A stretch of 64,000 bases of DNA from Lachnospiraceae bacterium (GTDB lineage Bacteria > Bacillota > Clostridia > Lachnospirales > Lachnospiraceae). Below the pieces are notes generated by a model. That model saw only the letters and a program-made list of their open reading frames with translations. It did no database searches and had not been told where the DNA came from. Of the stretch, positions 35,708 through 46,499 are shown piece after piece; within the stretch, counting starts at the first letter, position 1; each line of letters opens with the position of its first letter. Both the position numbers and the translations under genes were made by a program. The stretch lies in contig JAJQDE010000009.1 in the NCBI GenBank assembly GCA_021202335.1, forward strand, positions 1 to 64,000. Direction: 5' to 3'.

Positions 35708-36070
35708 ATGGCAAAAAATATTTTAATTGTTGATGACGCGGCTTTTATGAGAATGATGATTAAAGACATTTTGACAAAAAACGGCTATAACATTGCCGCT
35801 GAAGCGGAAAACGGAAAGATAGCCGTAGACAAGTATAATGAAACAAAGCCCGACCTTGTACTTATGGACATCACAATGCCTGAAATGGACGGCATCCAGG
35901 CATTGAAGGCAATTAAGAAAAACGACCCGAACGCAACCGTCATCATGTGTTCTGCCATGGGACAGCAGGCAATGGTTATCGAGGCAATTCAATCAGGCGC
36001 AAGAGATTTTATCGTAAAGCCGTTTCAAGCGGAAAGAGTTCTCGAGGCGCTGAAAAAAGTAATAGGTTAA
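35708..36070 (+). CDS. cheY: Single-domain response regulator (CheY-like)
   Basis: 120 residues, receiver domain only. Acidic pocket Asp9/Asp10 (IVDDAAFMR), phospho-acceptor Asp54 (VLMDITMPEMDG), Thr/Ser position in MCSAMGQ and Lys in FIVKPFQ. RKMI-type N-terminal sequence (AFMRMMIKDIL) is typical of chemotaxis CheY. Strong ribosome binding site (AGAGGAGGAACTAAA). It stands alone here; no other chemotaxis gene is near. Confidence 0.88.
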   Translation: MAKNILIVDDAAFMRMMIKDILTKNGYNIAAEAENGKIAVDKYNETKPDLVLMDITMPEMDGIQALKAIKKNDPNATVIMCSAMGQQAMVIEAIQSGARDFIVKPFQAERVLEALKKVIG

Positions 36071-36084
36071 ATTTATACCCTATA

Positions 36085-37614
36085 TTAAAGCAGCGGTGAA
36101 ATAATTTTCAGTATTTGCTGTATCAGCTTATTTCCAATCGGACGCTTTGACCATGAAATCAAATCCATCGCCTCACATTTCTCAAGCGTCCGTAGGAAAT
36201 CCTCCTTCATATCATTTATCGCATCCGTTTCACTCATAAACACACCACATTCATAATGCAGATAAAAGCTTCTGTAATCCGTATTGATTGTCCCACAGAC
36301 AGCGCACTCATCGTCCACAATGACATTCTTCGCGTGAATAAAGCCGGGCGCATACTCATAAACCTGAACTCCCGCCTCCATCAGCTTTCCGTAATTTGAA
36401 ACATTTACCATATAAACATACCACTTGTCATATATCTTAGGCACGATAATCCTGACGTCCACGCCGCTTTCCGCCGCGCTGGTCAAATCCCCAAGCATAT
36501 TCTGGTCAAGCACAAGATAGGGCGTTGTAATATAAATATAATCCCTCGCCTTGTTTATCATGCGCGTATATACGCCCTCTGTCGGATTGTGCGGATTTCT
36601 GTGAGGACCGCCTGAAAACGGCTGCACAAACCCTTCCTCCTCTACACTCACATTAGGGCGGTAGGCTTCATTACCCGTTTCAAAGCCCTTATTTGAAATA
36701 CGCCACATATCAAGAAAAAAGCATGTAAAGCTGTAAACGCCTTCCCCGTAAAGCCGCACACCCGAATCCTTCCAATGTCCGAAACGCTCTATATAATTGG
36801 CATATTCATCCGCAAGGTTAAAGCCGCCTGTATATGCGATATTTCCGTCAATCACGGTAATTTTCTGATGATTTCTGTAATTAAAAAACATTCTGGCAAT
36901 ATCCTTGTGTATCGGGTTAAAAATACACATCTCAATCCCTCTGTTTTTCATATCCTTGCGAAAAGCTTGCGTATTGATTTTAAGCGTACCAAAATCATCA
37001 AACAGAAGCTTTACCTCCACACCCTGCTCTACCTTCTGCGTAAGCACATCAAGAATATTGTCCCAAACCCTTCCCTCGGAAACAATAAAATACTCCATGA
37101 AAATAAATTTTTCCGCTTTCCTGATATCCTCAAGCATCGCGGTAAGCACGGTCTCTCCTTCATCATAGTAAGTTACCCTTGTATTTTTATAGATTGGAAA
37201 TCCTTCCTTGCGCAGATAACGGCTGATCTGAATTTTATTGGGATGCTCTATCTCCAAATCTTCGGCAACCGCGTCGTCATTCATCAAATGCTTTGCCCGT
37301 TCCTGTTCTATTTCACGTAAATGCTTAAAATATTTTGCGTTCTTGCGGCTCCTGCCCCACATAATATATAAGAAAAAGCCCGCGACAGGAAGAATAAGGA
37401 TAATAATAATCCAACTGATTTTGTAAGATTCAGCATTATTAACAAGCGCAAAAACGGTTATAATACCGATAAACTCAAGAGCAAAATAGACTGCTATACC
37501 ATACCTCATCAGATACACTGCCAATAAAATCATAATTCCTATCTGAAGAAAAAAGGCTATCCCTACCGTAACGGCGCGTATAATTCCATAATATTTACTC
37601 TTAACTATTCCCAT
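36085..37614 (-). CDS. cls: Cardiolipin synthase (two PLD domains)
   Basis: 509 residues. Two N-terminal membrane spans (about 10-35 and 38-85), then two phospholipase D motifs: HQKITVIDGNIAYTGGFN and HAKNVIVDDECAVCGTIN, each HxKx4D. The enzyme joins two phosphatidylglycerol molecules into cardiolipin at the membrane. It converges with cheY, with 14 bp between stop codons. Ribosome binding site GAGGTGAG. Confidence 0.92.
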   Translation of the reverse strand: MGIVKSKYYGIIRAVTVGIAFFLQIGIMILLAVYLMRYGIAVYFALEFIGIITVFALVNNAESYKISWIIIILILPVAGFFLYIMWGRSRKNAKYFKHLREIEQERAKHLMNDDAVAEDLEIEHPNKIQISRYLRKEGFPIYKNTRVTYYDEGETVLTAMLEDIRKAEKFIFMEYFIVSEGRVWDNILDVLTQKVEQGVEVKLLFDDFGTLKINTQAFRKDMKNRGIEMCIFNPIHKDIARMFFNYRNHQKITVIDGNIAYTGGFNLADEYANYIERFGHWKDSGVRLYGEGVYSFTCFFLDMWRISNKGFETGNEAYRPNVSVEEEGFVQPFSGGPHRNPHNPTEGVYTRMINKARDYIYITTPYLVLDQNMLGDLTSAAESGVDVRIIVPKIYDKWYVYMVNVSNYGKLMEAGVQVYEYAPGFIHAKNVIVDDECAVCGTINTDYRSFYLHYECGVFMSETDAINDMKEDFLRTLEKCEAMDLISWSKRPIGNKLIQQILKIISPLL

Positions 37615-37761
37615 TTCTTATGCTCACCTCTAAATGCCGGTCGTTTTTAACATTAAAATAAATTATAGCCATTATTATTCCATTCGTCAACAAAAGCATG
37701 CTGAAACATTACAAGCTGTCCCTGTTGTGGATTTTTCCCTTATCTGATACAATAAAACTGC

Positions 37762-37842
37762 TTCATAAACACTTTGTTCATATATTATAATTGGGGTTAG
37801 TGTGACGGCATCCCGTCGCTAACGCTCCGGAATGGAGATTAA
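37762..37842 (+). promoter_or_regulatory. Promoter and partial leader element before the nuclease-like gene
   Basis: TTCATA (37762-37767), 18-bp spacer, TATAAT (37786-37791). Then a shortened type A element (37793-37842): GTGTGACGG directly joined to CCCGTCGCTAACGCTCCGG and the ribosome binding site AATGGAGATTA. H2 and H3 are missing, leaving a small GACGG/CCGTC hairpin. Confidence 0.5.
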
Positions 37843-37843
37843 T

Positions 37844-38590
37844 ATGCCGGAAACGATTGACAGACAGCTTTTTTCCGAGGCCTGTTGTAAAATGACAGGC
37901 GAATTAAAGGGACAAAACGGCATCGGAACACTGCAGGAAAAAACAATACATAGCGTTTTAAAATATTATTATGCACCCGACCCCGCATACCACGAAATCA
38001 AGATTGGGTCTTATGTTGCAGATATCTGCGTGGACGGTGAAATATTCGAGGTACAGACAAGAAACTTTAACGCAATGAGAGAAAAGCTCAGCTTTTTTTT
38101 ACAGGAGCATGAGGTCACAATCATATACCCTGTCGCCCACACAAAATGGATTTCATGGCTTGATATGGAAACGGGCGAGCTTTCGCCAAAACGTAAATCG
38201 CCCAAAACAGGCACGCCATACCAAATCATACCGGAGCTTTACAAAATAAAAATGTTTATCTCCAATCCGCGGCTTCACTTTATCATATCTCTCATAGACG
38301 TGGAGGAAACACGCTGTCTTAACGGCTGGAGCCGCGACAGAAAAAAAGGCTCTTCACGAATGGACGGAATACCTGTTGATATTTATAACGAGCTGCGTAT
38401 AGATACCATGTCGGATTATTTAAAGCTTCTTCCCGACACACTGCCCGAAAAATTTACCTCATCGGATTTATCAAGGGCTGCAAAAATTCCGCAAAAAAGA
38501 GCGTGTACGTTGTTGAATGTCCTGTTGGAAACAGGAACAATCAAACGCATCGGAAAAACGGGAAGAAGCTATTTTTATACAATAATATGA
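37844..38590 (+). CDS. PD-(D/E)XK nuclease-like protein with a C-terminal winged-helix domain
   Basis: 248 residues from ATG 37844; an ATG four codons earlier is the ribosome binding site itself. The N-terminal half has IHSVLKYYY, then EIKIGSYVADICVDGEIFEVQTRNF, which resembles a restriction-endonuclease-like core (E...D...E-x-Q). The C-terminal part (about 195-248) looks like a winged helix (FTSSDLSRAAKIPQKRACTLLNVL, GTIKRIGKTGRSYFY). Role unknown, perhaps DNA or RNA processing. Runs against the main strand bias of this arm. Family naming is tentative. Confidence 0.6.
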   Translation: MPETIDRQLFSEACCKMTGELKGQNGIGTLQEKTIHSVLKYYYAPDPAYHEIKIGSYVADICVDGEIFEVQTRNFNAMREKLSFFLQEHEVTIIYPVAHTKWISWLDMETGELSPKRKSPKTGTPYQIIPELYKIKMFISNPRLHFIISLIDVEETRCLNGWSRDRKKGSSRMDGIPVDIYNELRIDTMSDYLKLLPDTLPEKFTSSDLSRAAKIPQKRACTLLNVLLETGTIKRIGKTGRSYFYTII

Positions 38591-38593
38591 TTG

Positions 38594-38625
38594 AGTAGTG
38601 TGAAAAATTTATTTTTCACACTACT
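38594..38625. terminator. Perfect palindrome acting as a bidirectional terminator (H1-like)
   Basis: AGTAGTGTGAAAAA/TTTTTCACACTACT, 14-bp stem with a TTTA loop, between two convergent genes; it overlaps the last codons of the cytidylate kinase-like gene. It has the same sequence as the first hairpin (H1) of the leader elements. Confidence 0.65.
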
Positions 38626-39212
38626 GCCGCCTCAAGAATTTTCACGCATGTATCAATGCCAAGCGTAGATGTATTTAAGCTTATCGGGAAAAATTCCTTT
38701 CCGCCCCATTTGCAGCCTGTGTGGCTTGTAAAGAAATTAGACCGCCTTTTGTCAACACGCTTAAGCTCGGCTTCCGCCTTTTCCTCAGGAATTTTTTCCG
38801 TCATTCTCGCACGCTCAAGCCTGTATTCATCATCCGCATAGATAAATACTCTCAGGCAGTCGTCCCTGTCCTTTAAAATTTCACCGGCACAGCGGCCCAC
38901 AAACACACAGCTTTGATTTTCTGCCACATCTAAGATAACCTGTCTTTCAGCTTCAAAAATCTGTTCCGAAAGAGGTATGTTCTTTTTCTTGCTCAAACCG
39001 CCGAGCGCTGTCTGCGACAGATTAAACAGAGGATTCGTCGATGCAGTTTCTTCCAAATCCGAAATATAAACTGCGGGAAGCTCAAGACGCTTTGCAGTTT
39101 CCACCAAAATATCATGGTCATAAAGCTTATAACCCAGCTTCTTTGCAAGAATGGCAGCAACCTCATGCCCGCCGCTGCAAAATTGACGTTCAACCGCTAC
39201 ATAACGATACAT
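38616..39212 (-). CDS. Cytidylate kinase-like protein
   Basis: 198 residues from ATG 39212 (GGAGGGTTAGT). It belongs to the cytidylate-kinase-like P-loop family (Cytidylate_kin2): VAVERQFCSGGHEVAAILAKKLGYKLYDHDIL, with FVGRCAGEIL and the lid region KRRSNFFTSHTGCKWG. The P-loop is atypical (RQFCSGGHEVA). It may phosphorylate a nucleotide or another small molecule; function unproven. It starts 26 bp after the gyrA stop codon, same strand. Confidence 0.75.
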   Translation of the reverse strand: MYRYVAVERQFCSGGHEVAAILAKKLGYKLYDHDILVETAKRLELPAVYISDLEETASTNPLFNLSQTALGGLSKKKNIPLSEQIFEAERQVILDVAENQSCVFVGRCAGEILKDRDDCLRVFIYADDEYRLERARMTEKIPEEKAEAELKRVDKRRSNFFTSHTGCKWGGKEFFPISLNTSTLGIDTCVKILEAAVV

Positions 39213-39238
39213 ACTAACCCTCCATTCCATTCCGTTTT

Positions 39239-41728
39239 TTATTTTTCTTCAATGTCCGCAAATTCCTGCTCCTGCGTGCCGTCCGAAGGCTTTTGCTTCA
39301 CCTTTGCGACCTTCGCCACTGTAACACCCTCGTCCAGATTGATCAGCTTCACGCCCGATGTATTTCTCTTATAGACTGAAATATCCTCTACAGGAATCTG
39401 TATAATCACGCCCTCCGTCGTAATTATCATAATCTCGCTGTCATTCTTAACTGCCTTTGCTCCGACGATATTGCCCGTTTTTTCGGAAATCTTATAGCAT
39501 TTCACACCCTTGCCGCCGCGCTTCTGCACGGTAAACTCATCAATATTCGTCCTCTTGCCCATACCCATTTCCGATACAATCAAAAGCCTCTCTCCCTGAG
39601 TATCAAGCTGCATACCGACAATCTCATCTCCGTCGTCAAGATTCATACCGATTACGCCCATTGCGCCGCGCCCCATCGAGCGTACGTCCGTTTCCTTAAA
39701 CCGGATGCACATACCGTACTTTGTCACAAGGAAAATTTCTGAGCTTTCATCCGTAATCTTAACCTCTATCAGCTCATCATCATCCCGAAGAGAAATCGCC
39801 GCAAGCCCTTTTTTGCGCACATTTGAAAATTCCATTATAGGCGTTTTCTTAGCAATTCCCTTTTTCGTGACCATAAACAGATGCTTTCCGTCCTCATAAT
39901 CGCTTATCGGAATCATTGCGGATATCTTCTCGCCCGGGTTCAACTGCAAAATATTGACAATCGCAGTGCCCCTGGCAGTTCTTCCCGCCTCCGGTATCTC
40001 ATAAGCCTTAATTCTGTACACGCGCCCGAAATTCGTAAAAAACATCAGATAATGGTGGGTAGTGGTCATAAGCAGGTCCTCAATATAATCGTCCTCAAGC
40101 GTGGACATGCCCTTTATTCCCCTGCCGCCCCTGTGCTGCGTCTTAAAATTATCAACCGTCATGCGCTTAATATATCCAAGGCTGGTCATCGCGATAATAG
40201 TATTTTCACACGGAATTAAATCCTCCGCCTCAATTTCCGCCTCGTCATATCCGAATTTAGTGCGTCTGTCGTCACCGTACTTGTCGGCAATTACCGTGAT
40301 TTCATCCCTGATAACGCCGAGCAAAAGCTTTTTATCAGCCAAAATTGCCCTGTACTCCTCGATTTTCTTCAAAAGCTCCGCATGCTCCTGCTCAAGCTTT
40401 TCACGCTCCAATCCGGTGAGAGCGCGCAGACGCATGTCAACAATCGCCTGTGCCTGCACGTCCGTAAGACCAAAGCGCTCAATCAAGCCCTCCTTCGCAG
40501 CCTGTGTGTTTGCGCTGCCGCGAATGATTTTGATAACCTCGTCAATATTATCAAGCGCAATCAGCAAGCCCTGCAAAATATGGTCGCGTTCCTCAGCCTT
40601 GTTTAAATCATACTTTGTCCGCCTTGTAACAACGTCCTCCTGATGCCTGATATAGTGCACGAGCACATCCTTAAGATTCATCACCTTTGGCTGATTGTCT
40701 ACCAACGCAAGCATGATCACTCCAAAGCTGTCCTGGAGCTGAGTATGCTTATAAAGATGATTTAAAACCACGTTTGCATTCACGTCCTTGCTAAGCTCAA
40801 TGCAAATCCTCATACCCTCTCTGTTTGATTCATCGCGCAAATCCGTGATGCCGTCGATTCGTTTTTCCTTGACAAGCTCCGCAATCTTCTCAATAAGCCT
40901 TGCTTTATTTACCATAAACGGAATCTCAGTCACCACAATCCTGCTCTTTCCGTTAGCCATTGTTTCAATATTCGTAACGCTGCGCACGCGGATTTTGCCG
41001 CGCCCCGTGCGGTAAGCCTCCTCAACTCCTCTGGTGCCAAGTATCATACCGCCCGTCGGAAAATCAGGACCCTTGATAATCGGAAGAATTTCCTCTATTT
41101 CCGTATCTCTGTCCTCATTCACACGATTGTCAATCATCTTTACCACAGCGCCGATAACCTCACGAAGATTGTGCGGCGGAATATTCGTCGCCATACCCAC
41201 GGCAATACCCTGCGTACCGTTCACCAAAAGATTCGGATAACGGCTCGGAAGCACCGTAGGCTCCTTTTCCGTTTCATCAAAGTTCGGCACAAAATCGACC
41301 GTGTCTTTATTTATATCCGCCAAAAGCTCCATGGAAATTTTGCTGAGCCTTGCTTCCGTATAACGCATGGCTGCCGCGCCGTCGCCGTCCACTGAACCGA
41401 AATTTCCGTGACCGTCCACCAAAGGATAACGCGTTGACCATTCCTGCGCCATATTTACCAGCGCGCCGTAAATTGAGCTGTCGCCGTGAGGATGATATTT
41501 ACCCATGGTATCGCCGACAATACGCGCACATTTTCTGTGAGGCTTGTCAGGTCCGTTGTTCAGCTCTATCATCGAATAGAGAACACGCCTCTGTACCGGC
41601 TTTAAACCGTCGCGGACGTCCGGCAGAGCACGGGAAGCTATAACACTCATGGCATAATCGATGTACGAAGTTTCCATCGTTTTCTGTAAATCTACTTCCT
41701 CTATCTTATCAAATATTGTATCGTCCAT
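39239..41728 (-). CDS. gyrA: DNA gyrase subunit A
   Basis: 829 residues. The catalytic tyrosine is in [13 protein letters not shown]. The N-terminal segment [21 protein letters not shown] is intact, and the C-terminal beta-pinwheel carries the GyrA box QKRGGKG. With GyrB it introduces negative supercoils into DNA. The quinolone region ([13 protein letters not shown]) has Ser in the usual position and no obvious resistance change there. 53 bp after gyrB, and preceded by a short remnant of the leader element. Confidence 0.98.
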   Translation of the reverse strand: MDDTIFDKIEEVDLQKTMETSYIDYAMSVIASRALPDVRDGLKPVQRRVLYSMIELNNGPDKPHRKCARIVGDTMGKYHPHGDSSIYGALVNMAQEWSTRYPLVDGHGNFGSVDGDGAAAMRYTEARLSKISMELLADINKDTVDFVPNFDETEKEPTVLPSRYPNLLVNGTQGIAVGMATNIPPHNLREVIGAVVKMIDNRVNEDRDTEIEEILPIIKGPDFPTGGMILGTRGVEEAYRTGRGKIRVRSVTNIETMANGKSRIVVTEIPFMVNKARLIEKIAELVKEKRIDGITDLRDESNREGMRICIELSKDVNANVVLNHLYKHTQLQDSFGVIMLALVDNQPKVMNLKDVLVHYIRHQEDVVTRRTKYDLNKAEERDHILQGLLIALDNIDEVIKIIRGSANTQAAKEGLIERFGLTDVQAQAIVDMRLRALTGLEREKLEQEHAELLKKIEEYRAILADKKLLLGVIRDEITVIADKYGDDRRTKFGYDEAEIEAEDLIPCENTIIAMTSLGYIKRMTVDNFKTQHRGGRGIKGMSTLEDDYIEDLLMTTTHHYLMFFTNFGRVYRIKAYEIPEAGRTARGTAIVNILQLNPGEKISAMIPISDYEDGKHLFMVTKKGIAKKTPIMEFSNVRKKGLAAISLRDDDELIEVKITDESSEIFLVTKYGMCIRFKETDVRSMGRGAMGVIGMNLDDGDEIVGMQLDTQGERLLIVSEMGMGKRTNIDEFTVQKRGGKGVKCYKISEKTGNIVGAKAVKNDSEIMIITTEGVIIQIPVEDISVYKRNTSGVKLINLDEGVTVAKVAKVKQKPSDGTQEQEFADIEEK

Positions 41729-41781
41729 AGCTTACCTCATTTCAAAAACTTATTTTTCATTCTGCGACACCAACCATTCCG

Positions 41782-43704
<1,923 letters not shown>

Positions 43705-43758
43705 TTATACAACCTGCCTTTCCTGTTTCTAACCATAGCTGTTCAGTGACGTCAAAGC

Positions 43759-44844
43759 TTAATTCTCATTCGTCACCGTCGCATTTGAAACCCTGAAAAT
43801 CCTGTTGATTTCAAACCTGTTATTTACAAATTCCTCAAGCCCCGTACAGGTAATAATCGTCTGAATATCACCGATACTGTTCAGCAGATAATTCTGCCTG
43901 CTGCTGTCAAGCTCCGACAAAACATCGTCTAAAAGCAAAAGCGGCGTATCTTTCGTCAATTTTTTCACAAGCTCAATTTCAGAAAGCTTTAACGACAGTG
44001 CCGCCGTCCTCTGCTGCCCCTGCGAGCCGAACCTGCGAATGTCAATTCCATCCGCAATGAATGAAAAATCGTCCCTGTGCGGTCCGACTGTAGTCTGCTT
44101 AAGCTTTATATCCCTCTCCTGACTTTCCTTAAGCCGCTGCTCAAGCTCTCCTATCTGTACATCAGGCTCATAAACAATTTTTAAATTTTCTTTTCCGCCC
44201 GATAATCTGACATGAATGTCATAAATAATCTCATTCAACTGCTTTACAAACGCCGCACGCCGTTCAATCAGCTTGCTTCCATACGACACAAGCTGCGAAT
44301 CCCATATAAAAAGCGTTTCCCGCAAGTTCGGATTAAAATATAAATCCTTTAAAAGCCGGTTCCTCTGATTTACAATTTTATTGTAATTATTCAGATTATA
44401 TAAATAAAAGCTGTCCAACTGACAAAGCTCCATATCAACAAAGCGCCGCCGCTCGGAGGGACCGTTTTTTATAATTGACAAGTCCTCCGGCGAGAAAAAC
44501 ACCACATTCAAAAGTCCCAGCAAATCCGCCGCTTTTTTAATCTTCTGCCCGTTTATCGCGATACCCTTGCTCTTATTCTTCCGAAGGTGCATATCCACGC
44601 GGTTTTCAAGCCCATCCTTAATCACATAAGTACGGATATGCGCCTCGTCCGACTCAAAATTCACCACGTCTCTATCCTTGCTTCCCTTGTGGGATTTTGT
44701 GGTCGCGGAAAGATAGATTGACTCAAGAATATTTGTCTTTCCCTGCGCGTTATCTCCGTACAAAATATTTGTACCGCTGTCAAAATTAATCGAAAGCTGC
44801 CGGTAATTTCTTAAATTTTCAAGCTCAAGTGATTTTATAATCAT
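43759..44844 (-). CDS. recF: DNA replication and repair protein RecF
   Basis: 361 residues, ABC/SMC-like ATPase. Walker A GDNAQGKTN, signature near RFGSQGQQRTAALSLKLSE, Walker B LLLLDDVLSELD. It loads RecA at gaps and restarts stalled forks. Downstream of the S4 protein gene with a 25-bp gap; ribosome binding site GAGGTGATAA. Confidence 0.96.
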   Translation of the reverse strand: MIIKSLELENLRNYRQLSINFDSGTNILYGDNAQGKTNILESIYLSATTKSHKGSKDRDVVNFESDEAHIRTYVIKDGLENRVDMHLRKNKSKGIAINGQKIKKAADLLGLLNVVFFSPEDLSIIKNGPSERRRFVDMELCQLDSFYLYNLNNYNKIVNQRNRLLKDLYFNPNLRETLFIWDSQLVSYGSKLIERRAAFVKQLNEIIYDIHVRLSGGKENLKIVYEPDVQIGELEQRLKESQERDIKLKQTTVGPHRDDFSFIADGIDIRRFGSQGQQRTAALSLKLSEIELVKKLTKDTPLLLLDDVLSELDSSRQNYLLNSIGDIQTIITCTGLEEFVNNRFEINRIFRVSNATVTNEN

Positions 44845-44869
44845 TTATCACCTCATGTTACCCACCAAT

Positions 44870-45082
44870 TTATACTTTCTTGATCACAAAGCTGTTTTTA
44901 TTAAAGCAGACCTCATCATCGACGACAAGCTTTTTTCCGCGCCGCGTTTCAACCTCTCCGTTTACCTTTACATATCCGTTCTGAATAATGTTTTTTGCGT
45001 CAATTCCCGAATCCACAAGCCCCGAAAGCTTCAATGCCTGACCCAGCTTTATAAAATCATCCCTTATAAATACTTCTTTCAT
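44870..45082 (-). CDS. yaaA: S4-domain RNA-binding protein (YaaA type)
   Basis: 70 residues. S4 fold: IKLGQALKLSGLVDSGIDAK, GYVKVNGEVETRRGKKL. This small RNA-binding protein sits between dnaN and recF in many Bacillota, as here. Function is probably in ribosome or RNA binding. Ribosome binding site TTGGAGATTTAACTGCA, with a leader-element remnant further upstream. Confidence 0.92.
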   Translation of the reverse strand: MKEVFIRDDFIKLGQALKLSGLVDSGIDAKNIIQNGYVKVNGEVETRRGKKLVVDDEVCFNKNSFVIKKV

Positions 45083-45102
45083 TGCAGTTAAATCTCCAAA
45101 TT

Positions 45103-45127
45103 CATTTTAATCTTCATTTCTGAGCAA
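45103..45127 (-). repeat. Type B leader-element remnant downstream of dnaN
   Basis: The minus-strand sequence TTGCTCAGAAATGAAGATTA matches the 3' end of type B elements (TTGCTCAGAAATGAGGATTA before yidC) with one difference. The hairpins are missing. It precedes the S4 gene. Confidence 0.5.
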
Positions 45128-45138
45128 TTTTGTTTGTT

Positions 45139-46242
45139 CTATCTGCTGAATGCAACGGGCAGAATAAGATAAATGTAATTCTCCTCGTCATCCTTGATAA
45201 AACAAGGCGCCTTTGAGTTAAGCAGCTTAATTTCTATCTCCTCATCGTCAATCACCTTTAGCGCATCCAACAGAAATTTAGGGTCAAATCCAATCTCCAA
45301 ATCTTTGCCCATCTTCGTGATATCAAGCTCCTCATTAAGACTTCCCACAAAGGAATTCATCTTAAGCTCCATCACATCGTCAAGAATATTTAATATAAGG
45401 GGTTTTTTGTCGCCCTCCTTCACCAAAAGCGTCGAACGGTCAATGCATCCCAAAAATTCTCTCTTATTGAGCTTTATCTTCGTTTCATAATCAGCGGAAA
45501 GAATATTGTCAATCTTTAAATACTCCCCGTCAATCAGCCTTGAAACAACCGTCGTATTGTCAAATTCAAACAGCACATGCTTATCGGTAAAGAAAATACT
45601 CACGTCCTTATCAACATCACCCGCAAGAATTTTACTGATTTCATTGAGCGTCTTTCCGGGCACAATAACTTTTTTTGCAGGATAAGAATTTTTCAACCGG
45701 ATTTTACGAAGTGAAATTCTAAGTCCGTCCGATGAAACAACCTTCAAAATATCATCATTTATTTTAAAAAGCTCTCCCGTAAGGATTTTGTTCGTAAAAT
45801 TGACGGCAACCGAAAAAATAGTCTGTCTTATGACCTCCTTTAAGGTAAACTGAGAAACTATAACAGACTCCGAACGCTCAATCTGCGGAAGATATGAAAA
45901 ATCCTCTCCCGATTTTCCGACAATATTAAATTTTACCTTTTCACAGGTAATTGTCGCCTTGTATGCAGCGTCAGTTTCAATCGTAATATCATTGTCCGGA
46001 AGCTTTCTCACCATCTCAAGAAAAATTTTCGCGTCAAGCGCAATGAGTCCTTTTTCAATGATTTCGCCCTCAATAACCGTTTCTATTCCCAGCTCCATAT
46101 CATTTGCGGTAAGCTTTATCTGTCCCTTGGATGCATCTATCAGAATACATTCCAAAATAGACATAGTGGTTTTACTTGGCACAGCCTTGGAAACAGTGTT
46201 TACTCCATTCAAAAGATTTCCCTTTGAGCATATGATTTTCAT
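45139..46242 (-). CDS. dnaN: DNA polymerase III beta clamp
   Basis: 367 residues, three clamp folds; starts MKIICSKGNLLNGVNTVSKA and ends YIYLILPVAFSR, typical of the sliding clamp. The dimer tethers the polymerase to DNA. Preceded by a compact hairpin leader (46242-46290) of the same sort as that before the HD-domain gene, then the unwinding region of the origin. Confidence 0.97.
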   Translation of the reverse strand: MKIICSKGNLLNGVNTVSKAVPSKTTMSILECILIDASKGQIKLTANDMELGIETVIEGEIIEKGLIALDAKIFLEMVRKLPDNDITIETDAAYKATITCEKVKFNIVGKSGEDFSYLPQIERSESVIVSQFTLKEVIRQTIFSVAVNFTNKILTGELFKINDDILKVVSSDGLRISLRKIRLKNSYPAKKVIVPGKTLNEISKILAGDVDKDVSIFFTDKHVLFEFDNTTVVSRLIDGEYLKIDNILSADYETKIKLNKREFLGCIDRSTLLVKEGDKKPLILNILDDVMELKMNSFVGSLNEELDITKMGKDLEIGFDPKFLLDALKVIDDEEIEIKLLNSKAPCFIKDDEENYIYLILPVAFSR

Positions 46243-46316
46243 GTATATACCTCATTCCTGCGGACTTTAGTCCGCTAATGCTTTTTTGCCGCATAGGACG
46301 AACTTTCCTATACGAT
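46243..46316 (-). promoter_or_regulatory. dnaN leader with hairpin element (type C)
   Basis: On the minus strand: ATCGTATAGGAAAGTTCGT (46298-46316), then GCAAAAAAGCATTA, hairpin GCGGAC-TAAA-GTCCGC (46260-46275) and GGAATGAGGTATATAC before the ATG. The same order with compensated bases (GCGAAC/GTTCGC) stands before 61680, and the first motif also occurs at 17821-17842. Confidence 0.55.
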
Positions 46317-46333
46317 GAAAATTTTACCGCGAA

Positions 46334-46479
46334 AATGATATATTAAATAATATATATTTCATAATCTTAGTAATAATAGGCGTGGATTTGTGTATAACTC
46401 CGATTTTCCTTTATTTTAAAAGAAATTTTTATTTTTTATATAGTGGATAACGTTCAGAATTAACCTGAAGTTATTCACA
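46334..46479. other. oriC, unwinding side: AT-rich DUE, DnaA-trio and DnaA boxes
   Basis: Between dnaA and dnaN. DnaA-box-like 9-mers are TGTGTATAA (46389-46397), AGTGGATAA (46442-46450) and TTATTCACA (46471-46479). Next to the first, across a GC-rich step, is TAGTAATAATAG (46368-46379), which reads GAT-AAT-AAT-GAT 3' to 5', the DnaA-trio pattern. The AT-only stretch 46336-46361 then continues toward dnaN. Boxes, trio and DUE are in the same order as in B. subtilis. Confidence 0.7.
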
Positions 46480-46499
46480 TTAATTCACAATTTCGTAAT

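Noticed and set aside
40101-40643. Long plus-strand frame (180 residues) within gyrA
   Set aside because: Shadow frame of gyrA; composition is Ser/Ile-rich and there is no ribosome binding site.
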